From Streptomyces populi (GTDB taxonomy: Bacteria > Actinomycetota > Actinomycetes > Streptomycetales > Streptomycetaceae): a stretch of 64,000 nt of DNA. Every line of letters starts with the position of its first letter. Position 1 is the first letter of the stretch. The stretch lies in the NCBI RefSeq assembly GCF_002911015.1, contig NZ_KZ626867.1, positions 1 to 64,000 on the forward strand. Direction: 5' to 3'. Made by a program: the position numbers and the translations under genes. Shown here one piece after another: positions 53,658 to 63,093 of this stretch. The notes beneath the pieces are model-generated. The model was not told the DNA's origin. It saw only the letters and a program-made list of their open reading frames with translations, and searched no databases.

Positions 53658-54063
53658 ACCGGCGCCGTCCTCTCCCGAATTCGAGGCTCCCCCACGGCGG
53701 CAGCGGCATATTCACCGCCGCCAGTTGAGGACGTTACGGAAGGTGGGCACAGCGCAACACCCCCTTCGGGCCCAATCTTGAATGGCCCGAACGGACTATG
53801 CGTAAGCGGCAGATCACCCGGGGGAGTGAGCCGAGGACATGCGCGACCATCCCGACAGACCGGGACGATTCGGTCTCGTCACAACGGACGTCATATGACA
53901 CACGAGGCTGATTCGGACACCTGCTCCACAGGAACGCGGAACCTCCGGAACGATTCGGGGTCGCCGGACGTATTGATACGTGGCCGCACTGCTGTGACAG
54001 TTGAGAGCAGCTTAGGCCAAGGCATATACGCGTGTCCGGCGAATGAGAACGTAGGCTGCCCTC
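53658..54063. other. divergent region wblA / PBP
   Basis: 406 bp. It includes the inverted repeat CGTAT-TG-ATACG (53969-53980) and a TAGGCT -10-like element (54052-54057) six bases before the PBP start. The wblA promoter and its developmental operators should be in the left half, but no BldD-type site can be claimed by eye. Confidence 0.5.
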
Positions 54064-56337
54064 ATGCCAAAGAAGCGCTCGGGTGGTGGTCTGTCCCCTA
54101 CGCAGCAGGCCGCCAAGTTCCTCGGTGTCAGCGTGCTCGCGGGCGCCGTCATGGCCGGAATCGCGCTGCCCGCCGCGGGCGCGCTCGGTCTGGCGGTCAA
54201 GGGCTCGGCCCAGGGGTTCGATGACATTCCGGACAATCTGAAGAGTCCGTCGCTGAGTCAGCGGACGACGATCCTGGACAGCAAGGGCGGTCAGATCGCG
54301 ACCGTCTACTCGCGCGACCGCACGGTGGTCGACCTCAAGGACATCTCGCCCTACATGCAGAAGGCGATCGTCGCGATCGAGGACTCGCGCTTCTACCAGC
54401 ACGGCGCGATCGACCTGAAGGGCGTCCTGCGCGCGGTCAACCAGAACGCGCAGAACGGCGGCGTGGCCCAGGGCGCCTCCACCCTGACCCAGCAGCTGGT
54501 GAAGAACTACTTCGTGGAGGAGGCCGGCGACGACCCGACCAAGGTCGCCCAGGCCACCCAGCAGACCATCGGCCGCAAGATCCGCGAGCTCAAGTACGCG
54601 ATCCAGCTGGAAGAGAAGCTGGGCAAGAAGAAGATCCTCGAGAACTACCTGAACATCACGTTCTTCGGGGAGCAGGCGTACGGCATCGAGGCCGCCTCCC
54701 AGCGGTACTTCTCCAAGCCCGCCAAGAAGCTGAACCTCCAGGAGGCGGCGCTGCTCGCGGGCATCGTCCAGTCGCCCAGCCGGTACGACCCGGTCAACGA
54801 CGAGGAGGAGGCCCTCAAGCGCCGCAACACCGTGCTGCAGCGCATGGCCGAGGTGCACGACATCTCCCAGGAGCAGGCCGACGCCGCCAAGGCGACGAAG
54901 CTCGGGCTGCACGTCAGCCAGCCGAAGAACGGCTGCATCACGGCCATCAAGGGCGCCAGCTTCTTCTGCAAGTACGTGGAGAAGGTCTTCCTGAGCGATC
55001 CGGTCTTCGGCAAGACCAAGGAGGAGCGGGCGAAGGTCTGGAACCAGGGCGGCCTGACGATCCGTACCACGCTCGACCCGCAGTCCCAGGCGTCGATCCA
55101 GGCTTCGCTGAAGGATCACGTCTACAAGTCCGACAAGGTCGCCGCGGCGGCCACCCTGGTCGAGCCCGGCACGGGCAAGATCCTCGGGATGGGCCAGTCG
55201 AAGCCGTACGGCTACGGGAAGAACGAGACCGAGTACAACTACTCGGTCGACTACGCCATGGGCGGCTCGAACTACGGCTTCCCGACCGGTTCGACGTTCA
55301 AGCCGTTCGTGGCCGCGGCGGCGCTGGAGCAGGGCCGGCCGGCGACGCAGGAGTACTCCTCGCCGAACAAGATGCCGTACCCCAGCCCGGTGCAGACCTG
55401 CGGCAGCAAGCCGTGGACGAACCAGGCGAACGAGCAGGTCCCGAACGAGAGCGCGTCCGAGAAGGGCCCGTACCAGCTGAAGGAGGCGATGGCCAAGTCG
55501 GTCAACACCTACTTCGTGCAGATGATCTCCGACATCGGTCTGTGCCCGGTGATGAACCAGATCGACAAGCTCGGCGTGGTCCAGGGCAACGGCGACAAGC
55601 TGCCCGAGGTGCCCTCCATCGCCCTGGGCGCCAAGGGCATCTCGCCGCTCACCATGGCCACGGCCTACGCCGCCTTCGCCTCCCGCGGCATGTACTGCAC
55701 CCCGATCGCCATCGAGTCGATCAGCCAGCAGGTCGGTGAGCGCGAGAAGTCCCTGGACGTGCCCAAGTCGACCTGCTCGCGGGCCATGTCCGAGACGACC
55801 GCGGACACCGTCAACAGCCTGCTGAGCGGCGTGATCGACTCCGGCACGGGCCAGCAGGCCGGTCTCGCCGACCGCGACAACGCCGGCAAGACGGGTACCA
55901 CCGACTCGCGCAAGAACGCCTGGTTCGTCGGCTACACGCCGAACCTCTCCGGTGCCGTCTGGGTCGGCAGCGCCACCCAGCAGGTCCAGATGACGGGCAT
56001 CCAGATCGGCGGCGTCTGGCACGACAAGGTGTACGGCGGTCAGGTCCCCGGCCCGATCTGGCGGGACCTGATGACGGGCGCGCTCGAGGGCAAGGACGCC
56101 CCGTCCTTCAACCTGGTCAACATTCCCGACCCGGTCAGGGACAAGGGCCAGGACGACGACAACCGCGGCCGCGGCCGTCACGGTGGCCGGGGGAACGACA
56201 ACACCACCGGCAACACCATCTTCGGCCAGAGCAATGGCGGAGTGACGTTCCCGACGCCCTCCTTCTCCTTCCCGGACGGCTTCATCCAGGGCAACACCAA
56301 CAGCGGCAACGGAAACGGCAACGGCGGCCAGCGCTGA
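54064..56337 (+). CDS. class A penicillin-binding protein
   Basis: 757 aa. N-terminal cytoplasmic tail and one membrane anchor (about 18-46). Glycosyltransferase domain with catalytic E106 (EDSRFYQHG) and GASTLTQQLVKNYF. Transpeptidase domain with S409-TF-K412, S479-V-N481 and K609-T-G611. The C-terminal tail (about 700-757) is Asp/Arg/Gly then Asn/Gly rich. It builds and crosslinks peptidoglycan at the cell surface. Probably leaderless. Equivalent to ponA2 by neighbourhood. Confidence 0.94.
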   Translation: MPKKRSGGGLSPTQQAAKFLGVSVLAGAVMAGIALPAAGALGLAVKGSAQGFDDIPDNLKSPSLSQRTTILDSKGGQIATVYSRDRTVVDLKDISPYMQKAIVAIEDSRFYQHGAIDLKGVLRAVNQNAQNGGVAQGASTLTQQLVKNYFVEEAGDDPTKVAQATQQTIGRKIRELKYAIQLEEKLGKKKILENYLNITFFGEQAYGIEAASQRYFSKPAKKLNLQEAALLAGIVQSPSRYDPVNDEEEALKRRNTVLQRMAEVHDISQEQADAAKATKLGLHVSQPKNGCITAIKGASFFCKYVEKVFLSDPVFGKTKEERAKVWNQGGLTIRTTLDPQSQASIQASLKDHVYKSDKVAAAATLVEPGTGKILGMGQSKPYGYGKNETEYNYSVDYAMGGSNYGFPTGSTFKPFVAAAALEQGRPATQEYSSPNKMPYPSPVQTCGSKPWTNQANEQVPNESASEKGPYQLKEAMAKSVNTYFVQMISDIGLCPVMNQIDKLGVVQGNGDKLPEVPSIALGAKGISPLTMATAYAAFASRGMYCTPIAIESISQQVGEREKSLDVPKSTCSRAMSETTADTVNSLLSGVIDSGTGQQAGLADRDNAGKTGTTDSRKNAWFVGYTPNLSGAVWVGSATQQVQMTGIQIGGVWHDKVYGGQVPGPIWRDLMTGALEGKDAPSFNLVNIPDPVRDKGQDDDNRGRGRHGGRGNDNTTGNTIFGQSNGGVTFPTPSFSFPDGFIQGNTNSGNGNGNGGQR

Positions 56338-56364
56338 CCGTTCACCGGAAGCGCGTGAGCGCCC

Positions 56365-56409
56365 GAACGCCCCGTGGGCCAGGAGTCGATCCTGGCCCAC
56401 GGGGCGTTC
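56365..56409. terminator. terminator after the PBP gene
   Basis: A 20-bp perfect stem (56365-56384 with 56390-56409) around a 5-nt loop, 28 bases after the stop codon. Confidence 0.93.
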
Positions 56410-56575
56410 TGCGTAAGGGGTGTCGCGGGACGGGCGGACCACGGTGGGACGTACGTCCGCGAGGCGAACGCGTCATGGGGACGAGCCTCATGCGGCATCC
56501 GCCCGTGAGACCCGTGAGGCCGTGAAGCACTCACCCGCGCCGGTGTCACCGTCGGCCCGGGAACGAACGAGAACG

Positions 56576-57040
56576 TCAGCCCGCGAGCAACTGCTTCACG
56601 ACGGCGGCGACACGGCCGCCCTCGGCCTGCCCGGCCACCTTGGGGTTCACGATCTTCATGACGGCACCCATCGCGCGCGGACCCTCGGCACCGGCCGCCT
56701 TGGCCTCCTCGACGGCCTGGGCGACGATCGCGCGAAGCTCGTCGTCGGACAGCTGCTTGGGCAGGTACACGGCGAGGATCTCGCCCTCCGCCCGCTCACG
56801 CTCGGCCGACTCGGAACGCCCGCCCTGCGTGAAGGCCTCGGCGGCCTCGCGGCGCTTCTTCGCCTCGCGGGCGATCACCTTCTGCACTTCGTCGTCGGAG
56901 AGTTCGCGCTTGGACTTGCCCGCGACCTCCTCATTGGTGATCGCGGAGAGGGTCAGCCGGAGCGTCGAGGAGCGGAGCTCGTCGCGCCCCTTGATCGCGG
57001 CGTTGAGGTCTTCCTGCAACTTCGACTTGAGCGTGGTCAT
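56576..57040 (-). CDS. GatB/YqeY domain protein
   Basis: 154 aa from ATG 57038-57040. SKLQEDLNAAIKGRDELR, then KRELSDDEVQKVIAREAKKRREAAEAF, EILAVYLPKQLSDDELRAIV and GAVMKIVNPKVAGQAEGG are the diagnostic YqeY blocks shared with the C-terminal tail of GatB. Likely tRNA-associated; exact role not established. Convergent with the PBP gene. Confidence 0.88.
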   Translation of the reverse strand: MTTLKSKLQEDLNAAIKGRDELRSSTLRLTLSAITNEEVAGKSKRELSDDEVQKVIAREAKKRREAAEAFTQGGRSESAERERAEGEILAVYLPKQLSDDELRAIVAQAVEEAKAAGAEGPRAMGAVMKIVNPKVAGQAEGGRVAAVVKQLLAG

Positions 57041-57219
57041 GCCGCCAAGTGTCGCAGGTGCGGTGATGCGGACGCCTGTTGATTTCGCAGCGCGCCCGAC
57101 GGTCACCCGGAAGCCGTCCGGGACCACCCCCCGCCCCCCTCCCCCGCGATCCCGGGCGGGGCTTCCGGGCTGTCCACAGGCGGGTGAGAGGGCTCGCCGG
57201 AGTCTGACACGATGGGCGC

Positions 57220-58146
57220 ATGCGCGCGCGATACAAAGTACCCCTGGGAATCACGGCGGTGGGTGCCGCCGGTCTGCTGTACTCGGCGGGGTTCGAGGCC
57301 CGTTCCTTCCGCCTGCGGCGGGTGACCGTGCCGGTCCTGCCGCCGGGGATGCGGCCGCTGCGCGTCCTGCAGGTCTCGGACATCCACATGGTGAGCGGAC
57401 AGCGCAAGAAGCAGCGCTGGCTGCGCTCCCTGGCCGGCCTGCGGCCCGACTTCGTGATCAACACCGGGGACAACCTCTCGGACCCGGAGGGCGTGCCCGA
57501 GGTACTGGACGCGCTCGGCCCCCTGATGGAGTTCCCGGGCGCCTACGTCTTCGGTTCGAACGACTACTACGGCCCCACGCTCCGCAACCCCGCCCGCTAC
57601 TTGTTCGAGAAGGCGGCGGGCCGCCACGGGCTGAACGGCAACAAGCCGGTCGTGGGCGCCGTCCACAACCCGTGGGAGGACCTGCGCGACGGCTTCGACA
57701 CCGCGGGCTGGCTGAACCTGACGAACACCCGGGGAACGCTGAAGATAGAGGGCACGGAGATCGAGCTGACCGGCCTCGACGACCCGCACATCAAGCGTGA
57801 CCGCTACGCACGCGTGGCCGGCGGACCGTCCGAGTCCGCCGCCTTCTCGATGGGTGTGGTGCACGCCCCGTACCTGCGCAGCCTGGACGCCTTCACCGCC
57901 GACGGCTACCCCCTGATCCTGGCGGGCCACACCCACGGCGGCCAGATCTGCCTCCCCTTCTACGGCGCCTTCGTCACGAACTGCGACCTGGACACGGACC
58001 GCGTCAAGGGCCTCTCCAGACATACGGCGGAGGGCCGGACCTCGTACATGCACGTCTCGGCGGGCTGCGGCGCGAGCCGCTACACGCCGGTCCGCTTCGC
58101 CTGCCCGCCGGAGGCGTCACTGCTGACGCTGGTGGAACGGCAGTAG
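57220..58146 (+). CDS. metallophosphoesterase, YkuE/YaeI-like
   Basis: 308 aa. An N-terminal membrane helix (about 8-27), then QVSDIHMVSG (D54, H56), NTGDNLSDP (D84, N85), a GSNDYYG loop and GHTHGGQICLP supply a complete dinuclear metal site. Similar proteins hydrolyse UDP-sugar or lipid A-related phosphoesters in other bacteria. Gene order beside a large PBP matches mycobacterial Rv3683. CACGAT six bases before ATG suggests a leaderless mRNA. Confidence 0.87.
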   Translation: MRARYKVPLGITAVGAAGLLYSAGFEARSFRLRRVTVPVLPPGMRPLRVLQVSDIHMVSGQRKKQRWLRSLAGLRPDFVINTGDNLSDPEGVPEVLDALGPLMEFPGAYVFGSNDYYGPTLRNPARYLFEKAAGRHGLNGNKPVVGAVHNPWEDLRDGFDTAGWLNLTNTRGTLKIEGTEIELTGLDDPHIKRDRYARVAGGPSESAAFSMGVVHAPYLRSLDAFTADGYPLILAGHTHGGQICLPFYGAFVTNCDLDTDRVKGLSRHTAEGRTSYMHVSAGCGASRYTPVRFACPPEASLLTLVERQ

Positions 58147-58507
58147 GGGTTCAGGGGCCCTGAGGGCGACACCCGGTCGGACAGCCGGAGGGCGGCGGCC
58201 GGGGCCCGCGCAACGGTCGGGGCCGTACGGCGACCGGGACCGTGCCATTGCCGGTGACGGTCATGTCCAGGGGCAGGCCCCGGCCGGGGGCAGATCATGA
58301 CCGGGCGAGCCGAGAACGGGTGATCCCATCGGACCGGGCAGGCCCCTGACGGCGCGGGCCCGGCCGCCGCGAGCCGGAGACGCTGCGGAGTCCCGCCGAC
58401 GCGAACCGTGACCGAACAGTGCCACCGGACGATGCCGCCGAACAGCCCTGTAACCCACCCGGCCGACCCATATCGCCCGAATGCCCCGATCCGCCTAGCG
58501 TGAGGGC
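58147..58507. other. GC-rich gap with distant inverted repeats
   Basis: 361 bp without a gene. Bases 58192-58211 and 58352-58370 are inverted repeats with one base gap (GCGGCGGCC / GGCCGCCGC at the tips), about 140 bases apart. It may be only GC bias. A TAGCGT six bases before 58508 is a likely -10 for the next gene. Confidence 0.4.
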
Positions 58508-59308
58508 ATGATCACCCCCATGCCGAGGGACATACCCGATCTCCCCGCGATACCGGGCGTCATCCCGTCGACCCACTCCTTCGTCCCCGCGACGGCGGTG
58601 GTGGCTCCCTCCCGTCGCCCGGCCGCGGCGGTCTACCGCGTCCTGGTGGCCCTCGCGGCGGCGACGGGCGTGGCCATCGAAATGAAGCTGGGCGCCCCGA
58701 CACGGGTACTGAGCTACTTCACGATCCAGACCAACCTGCTCGTCGCCGTGGTCTTCGCGGCGTCGGCCCGCCGGGCCTGGTCGGCGCGCAGACCCCTGCC
58801 CGGGGTGCTGACCGGCGGCACACTGATCTACGCCTCGATCACGGGCCTGGTTCATCACCTGATCCTGACGACCGAGTCGACCCCGTTCTCCATGGCCGGA
58901 GGCAACGACACGCTCTCCGGCTGGCACGCGGTCGCCGGTCAGCTCCTCCATACGGTCACGCCGATCGCCGTGGTGCTCGACTGGCTGCTGCTGACCCGCC
59001 CGACCCCCCTGGCCCTGCGCAACGCGGCGACGTGGCTGATCTACCCCCTCGCCTACCTGGCCTTCTGCCTCGCCCGCGGCGCGATGCCGACACCTGGCAC
59101 CCCGGCGCGCCACCTCTACCCCTTCGTCGACGTGGACCGGCACGGCTACGGAGGCGTCCTCGGCAACACCGCCGTCCTGGGCGTCGCCTTCTACGCCCTG
59201 GGCCTCCTCGTCGTCGTCCTCGACCACGTACGCCCCGACCCGGTCCGACGCCGCGTCCGAGGCCCAGAAAACCGGATTTCGTCTCAGGCCAACGGTGGGC
59301 TAAAGTAA
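58508..59308 (+). CDS. Pr6Pr-type integral membrane protein
   Basis: 266 aa with a soluble Pro-rich N-terminus (1-35) and about six membrane helices from 40 to 240. YFTIQTNLLVAVVF, LVHHLILT and PIAVVLDWLLL are characteristic of the Pr6Pr/FAR-17a-like family of Actinobacteria, with conserved His pairs in the membrane. Function unknown. Leaderless start (TAGCGT then 6 bases). Ends 28 bases before tRNA-Pro. Confidence 0.78.
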   Translation: MITPMPRDIPDLPAIPGVIPSTHSFVPATAVVAPSRRPAAAVYRVLVALAAATGVAIEMKLGAPTRVLSYFTIQTNLLVAVVFAASARRAWSARRPLPGVLTGGTLIYASITGLVHHLILTTESTPFSMAGGNDTLSGWHAVAGQLLHTVTPIAVVLDWLLLTRPTPLALRNAATWLIYPLAYLAFCLARGAMPTPGTPARHLYPFVDVDRHGYGGVLGNTAVLGVAFYALGLLVVVLDHVRPDPVRRRVRGPENRISSQANGGLK

Positions 59309-59336
59309 ACGACGTCGCCGCGAGAGCAGCGACGAT

Positions 59337-59410
59337 CGGGGTGTAGCGCAGCTTGGCAGCGCGCTTCGTTCGGGACGAAGAGGTCGTGGGTTCAAATCCC
59401 GCCACCCCGA
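59337..59410 (+). tRNA. tRNA-Pro (CGG)
   Basis: 74-nt cloverleaf: acceptor CGGGGTG (59337-59343) with CACCCCG (59403-59409) and discriminator A at 59410. Anticodon stem CTTCG/CGAAG encloses TTCGGGA with anticodon CGG at 59371-59373. The T arm has GGTTCAAATCC. No CCA is encoded. It is the likely attachment site for the integrase remnant downstream, as pSAM2 uses a tRNA-Pro. Confidence 0.97.
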
Positions 59411-59425
59411 CAGCTGAGTAGCAGG

Positions 59426-59462
59426 CCAGAGGGCCCTTACCGGATCGGTAAGGGCCCTCTGG
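59426..59462 (+). terminator. terminator after tRNA-Pro
   Basis: 16-bp stem (59426-59441 with 59447-59462) around GGATC, followed by CTTTGCTG. It would also stop the convergent integrase fragment. Confidence 0.9.
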
Positions 59463-59517
59463 CTTTGCTGCGTGTCCAACTGCGTGACTATCGATTCCCG
59501 AGTTCCTACGGCCTTCG

Positions 59518-60483
59518 TCAGTCGGTGCCGAAGATGCCGTCCATGGCCACGGCACCGGTCTGGATCACGGGCCGGATCTGCTTCCGGTAGACCTCCTCCG
59601 TCACGGCCGTACCGGAGTGCCCGACGAGCCGGGAGATCTCCTCCAGCGGGACGCCGCGGTCGGAGAGCAGGGACACGAAGCTGTGCCGGAGCTCCCGGGG
59701 CGTCCACTCGTCGGCGTTGATCCCGTCGATGCCCTTGAGCGCCTGGCGGAAGGCGCGGCGGACGTCGGCGGCGTCGAGCGGCTTGCCGACGGCCGAGGAG
59801 AAGACGAGCCCGTGCTCCTCCCACTCCTCGTCGGCGGCGAGCCGGTCCCAGCCCTGATCTTCGAACTGCCGCCAGAGCGCTTCGACACAGCGCCCCGGCA
59901 GGGCGAGCGTGCGCCGGGACTTCCGGGTCTTGGTGTCCCCGCTCCGCCGGACCGAACGCCACACGGCGATGTGCGGAGGCTGCGCCGGTTCGAGGTCCGG
60001 CCGCCCCTTGAGGAAGACGTGGTCCCAGGTGAGGGCCCGCAGCTCCTCGGTCCGGGCCCCGGTCAGCAGGGCCACGACGATGTACGCGTACATCGAAGTC
60101 CCCTCGGCCCCCTTCAGAACCGCCTCGGCCTGAGCGAAGGTGAGCGTCTTGGACGGCCGCCCCGCCTGCCCCTGCGGCACCGAGCACAGCTCGACGACGT
60201 TCCGCTTCACCTTGTCCCGCGCCATGGCCCGCTTGACGGCGCGGTTCAGGCACGAGTGAAGCGACTGGAGCGTGCGGGTGCTGAGGGTCTTGGCCTTGGC
60301 GGAGAGCCAGCGGTCCACATCCTCCGCACTGAGGTCGCGGAGCTTACGGGCGCCGAGCGAGGGAATGACGTGCTTCTCGCTCAGGAGCGTCACCGTCTCG
60401 ACCGTGCTGGGGTCGAGGCTCGCTGATCCCGCACCAGGCCACCGGCCGGACAGCGGACGCTGCCATGAGAGGGCGAGAACCAC
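59518..60483 (-). pseudogene. int: pSAM2-type tyrosine integrase, N-terminally truncated
   Basis: An open frame of 321 codons keeps the core-binding domain from about residue 24 (DPSTVETVTLL) and the full catalytic domain: R144 (TGART), K185-188 region, R266 (ELRHS), H289 (GHSG) and Y299 (VYRK). The arm-binding N-terminal part (normally 80-130 residues) is missing; the first 22 codons have no similarity to integrases. Orientation toward the tRNA-Pro 3' end is as in AICEs, but no xis, rep or second att is present, so it is a relic. Confidence 0.78.
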
Positions 60484-60555
60484 GCCCGCTCCACGGTGTG
60501 TGGGTCGACGGCGGACGGGATGGGAGCTGGGGTGTGTGGTGGGTGAGGGGAGCGG

Positions 60556-60795
60556 CTAACGGCCGGAGTGGTCGATCACGTTTCCGTTCGAGCAGTTGTT
60601 TACGTGGTCGCTGACGTAATTGCCCAGGACGGGCACCACGGCTACTTCCTGGAGGCAGACGGCTGCTGCTGTGAAGTTCCAGAGGTTCGCAGCGTTGACG
60701 CCTCCCCCGAAGTTACTGTCGTTGTCGGCGTGGGCAGGGGCGGCCATGGCCGTGGTGGCCATAGCGAGCGTGGCAGCAATGATGATCTTTCGCAT
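60556..60795 (-). CDS. small secreted protein with two cysteines
   Basis: 79 aa from ATG 60793-60795. Signal peptide 1-23 (IIIAATLAMATTAMAAPAHA), mature 56 residues beginning DNDSNFGGGVNAANLWNF with C47 and C68 (SDHVNNCSNG). Size, Asn/Gly/Val richness and two Cys are chaplin/rodlin-like, but the sequence does not match those families. Promoter-like TATAAC lies about 40 bases upstream. It may coat the aerial surface; that is speculation. Confidence 0.6.
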   Translation of the reverse strand: MRKIIIAATLAMATTAMAAPAHADNDSNFGGGVNAANLWNFTAAAVCLQEVAVVPVLGNYVSDHVNNCSNGNVIDHSGR

Positions 60796-61361
60796 GTCCG
60801 CTGCAACGATCACGACCGCTAGAAGGTACGACTCGTTATAGGCGCGTCCCCCACGCGCCCGAAGCAAAGAGGACCAATGGGGGAACAGCGGGAATCTACG
60901 GGTTGAGCAGAGATCGCCGGTCAACGTGCCTCTCCCGTGCCCGTTCGGTCGGGAAGCAGCAGGGAGCCGCGGTCGCTGGCGGACGACGCTCATGAGAGCG
61001 GCCCCTGACCGATTTACCTGGTCAAGAGCCGTTCCAACTCACGGGAAGATTACGGAGCCATGATCACTCGCCCCATGGCAACTCCCGCCCAAAGCCACTC
61101 CACCGACCTCGCGGTTTCCCGTTAGGGTGGCGGCGCCAGGATTTGAACCCGGGAAGGCGAAACCGGCAGGCTTACAGACTGTCCGTCGGCAGCAGTCAGC
61201 AACTCAGGGCGTTCTTGTGGAGTGCGACTGTCCTCGGGGAGGCATGGTCAGGGGGACCATAGGGCACATGCGCTCGGGCCGATCGCGAACGGTCGGCCCG
61301 AGCAGCCCTGCGTGAGTCGGGGCGTCGTGAGGGTACGGCGCCGGCCGGCCTTGTCGGTCAG
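60796..61361. other. gap containing a tRNA fragment
   Basis: 566 bp between two secreted-protein genes. Apart from the tRNA-like piece at 61128-61177, no gene or terminator is convincing. A TAGGCGCG box and promoter for the left gene lie near 60834-60840 on the - strand. Confidence 0.4.
61128..61177 (-). pseudogene. 3' half of a tRNA-Tyr-like gene (displaced att core)
   Basis: Read on the - strand, the segment begins in an anticodon loop CTGTAAG (anticodon GTA), continues through a long variable arm, a T arm CCGGG-TTCAAAT-CCTGG and acceptor end CGCCGCC plus A. The 5' half is absent: bases upstream do not pair with the acceptor. A tRNA 3' half starting at the anticodon loop is the signature left by elements that integrate into tRNA genes; SLP1 uses tRNA-Tyr. 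Confidence 0.6.
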
Positions 61362-61826
61362 CTACGGGGCGGGGATTTCCCTGATGAGGCGCGAGGTCCA
61401 GTCGCACCAGGCCAGGCCGGGCAGGAAGGCGCCGCCGGCTTCGTCGAGATAGTCCTCGACGTACGGGATGGTCGCGTCACAGACTTCGAAGGCCTGGTCG
61501 AAGAATTCCGTGTTGTCGGGGCTGTTGTGGTAGCTCCAGCGCGGGTTGTAGGGAGCCTGCCGCTTGACGATCCGCGTGAACACGTGGGGACGGTCGGTGG
61601 TCTGCCCGCTGACGAGTTCCCGGGCGTGCTCGATGTCCCCGGGCTTGGTCAGCTTGATGACGAATTCCTCCCGCGTGATGTCGGTCATCACAAAGTACGC
61701 GGAGCCCTCGGCGGCGGCGTGGCCGGGCTGCTTGCTGAGGGTGTTGGCCTGGGTGGGCTGTGCCGTGACGAAGGCCAGCACGCCGACGGCGGCCAGGCCG
61801 GCCGCCTTGGTGAGCATGCGTCGCAT
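61362..61826 (-). CDS. secreted BP74-like domain protein
   Basis: 154 aa from ATG 61824-61826, with AAGGAGAG before it. Signal peptide 1-28 (ending AQPTQA), then AYFVMTDITREEFVIKLTKP, AREL, FTRIVKRQAPYNPRWSYH and CDATIPYVEDYL, the pattern of BP74/calmodulin-binding-like secreted proteins in Actinobacteria. Two Cys (118 and 142 by count from the mature region) may bridge. Extracellular role unknown. Confidence 0.7.
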   Translation of the reverse strand: MRRMLTKAAGLAAVGVLAFVTAQPTQANTLSKQPGHAAAEGSAYFVMTDITREEFVIKLTKPGDIEHARELVSGQTTDRPHVFTRIVKRQAPYNPRWSYHNSPDNTEFFDQAFEVCDATIPYVEDYLDEAGGAFLPGLAWCDWTSRLIREIPAP

Positions 61827-62240
61827 GGGGGTTCTCTCCTTGGTTACGGGCGTCGTGCACGTCACGACTAGTGACCAAGCGGATTGAATCAGTAACATTG
61901 AGTAATCATGCCGAGGGCGCGCTCGGTGTCGCCGCATATGCCGATGGCCTCATGCTGCCGCTGCTTCTTTGCGGCATCGCCACCGTCCTCGGCTACGCCC
62001 TGACTGTGCGGCACTGGCACACGGTCAGGGAGTTGCCGGGACAGCCGCCACCCGCATGCGGCGCCTCCAAGCTGGCGCTGTACAGCAGCGGAGTACAGCA
62101 ACTGATATGACCGCAGCCGACCGCCACCAGCGCTTGGCGACCGGTTCACCAGTCCGGCTGACCTCATCAACCTTCGTGCCCATAGTTCGCATCGAGGGGG
62201 TCCCGTGGGCGATCGGGGCTCGGCGTGGCAGGGTGCGCGC
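61827..62240. other. gap with one copy of a flanking repeat
   Basis: 414 bp. It contains the first copy of the TACAGCA repeat pair (62081-62102) and the word TATGACCGCAGCCGACCGC after it. A 79-codon frame is present but has no ribosome site. Confidence 0.45.
62081..62102. repeat. left copy of paired direct repeat
   Basis: TACAGCA-GCGGAG-TACAGCA-AC; matches the copy at 63430-63451 at 21 of 22 positions. Itself made of two TACAGCA words spaced 13 bases. The two copies flank two unknown genes. Confidence 0.65.
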
Positions 62241-62861
62241 ATGTCTGTCGACGTCGCCTATCCCATCTTCCGCACCAACGATCCCGCGTCAGCGCTCCGA
62301 GTGGCACGCCAACTACTCACGGTGGGTATTCAGCAGTACTCGCGGGTACATGTGGACGCCGAACTCCGCACCGTCGAGGACGTACTCCACGCCAGGAAGG
62401 CGCTGCCCGACGCCTGGTTCAGGAGGGAAGACCTTGAGGACTGGGTCCGCGATTCAGACGACACAACGGGGCTGCACCACACAATCCAGGCGCCCCAGCT
62501 CTCCACCGATCCCGCTCTCTGGTCGGCGCATCTTCCTCTCTGGGCATCGGTGAAGGATCAGCCGGTGGGAAGTATTGAGGACAGGTTCACGGCCGTGGCA
62601 GCCGGGCACGTGGCGGAGATCCTCTGGGACTTTCTGGAATGGCCGGAGGTTCCGGAAGCCGGCCTGTACGCGGACTTCAAACATGCCGAGGTATCCGTGC
62701 TGTTCAACGCCGCCACACGTGAACTGGACGAGCGCATCGATGGGCACACTGTCCTCGTGCACGTCCGCCGCAGAAACGGCGACGGATACGAGGAACGCCA
62801 CGCGTCCTGGCTCGCCGAGCAGATTGGTCAGACCGTCATCGGTCCGCCACTCCATTGCTGA
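62241..62861 (+). CDS. hypothetical protein
   Basis: 206 aa from ATG 62241 (a GTG at 62205 would add 12 residues). Acidic, no membrane segment, no cysteine except the last residue. LSTDPALWSAHLPLWASV and AEILWDFLEWPEVPEAG give it a Trp-rich alpha/beta look. No family recognised. Its codon third-position GC is lower than in neighbouring core genes, as expected of an acquired gene. Confidence 0.55.
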   Translation: MSVDVAYPIFRTNDPASALRVARQLLTVGIQQYSRVHVDAELRTVEDVLHARKALPDAWFRREDLEDWVRDSDDTTGLHHTIQAPQLSTDPALWSAHLPLWASVKDQPVGSIEDRFTAVAAGHVAEILWDFLEWPEVPEAGLYADFKHAEVSVLFNAATRELDERIDGHTVLVHVRRRNGDGYEERHASWLAEQIGQTVIGPPLHC

Positions 62862-63093
62862 GCTACATGCCCAGACACGGTATGCAGCAGAGCTCCAGAA
62901 GCGTCCGAGGTGGCCCAACTCGACTGGCTCTGACATCACCAGTTGACATCAACGTCGTCAGACGACCACAGATCCGCGCGTCCAAAGCTGGATGCTGTTT
63001 CACTCGGCCAGCACGGGCCCAAGCAGCCCACGTGCTCCATGAATCGAACTCCTAAAGCGGTGCTCCATATCTGGCGGGTGAGATCATCCGTGT

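Noticed and set aside
61871..62110. A 79-codon frame with a hydrophobic stretch
   Set aside because: No ribosome site, GTG start next to the divergent gene, and its end runs through the direct repeat; likely chance.
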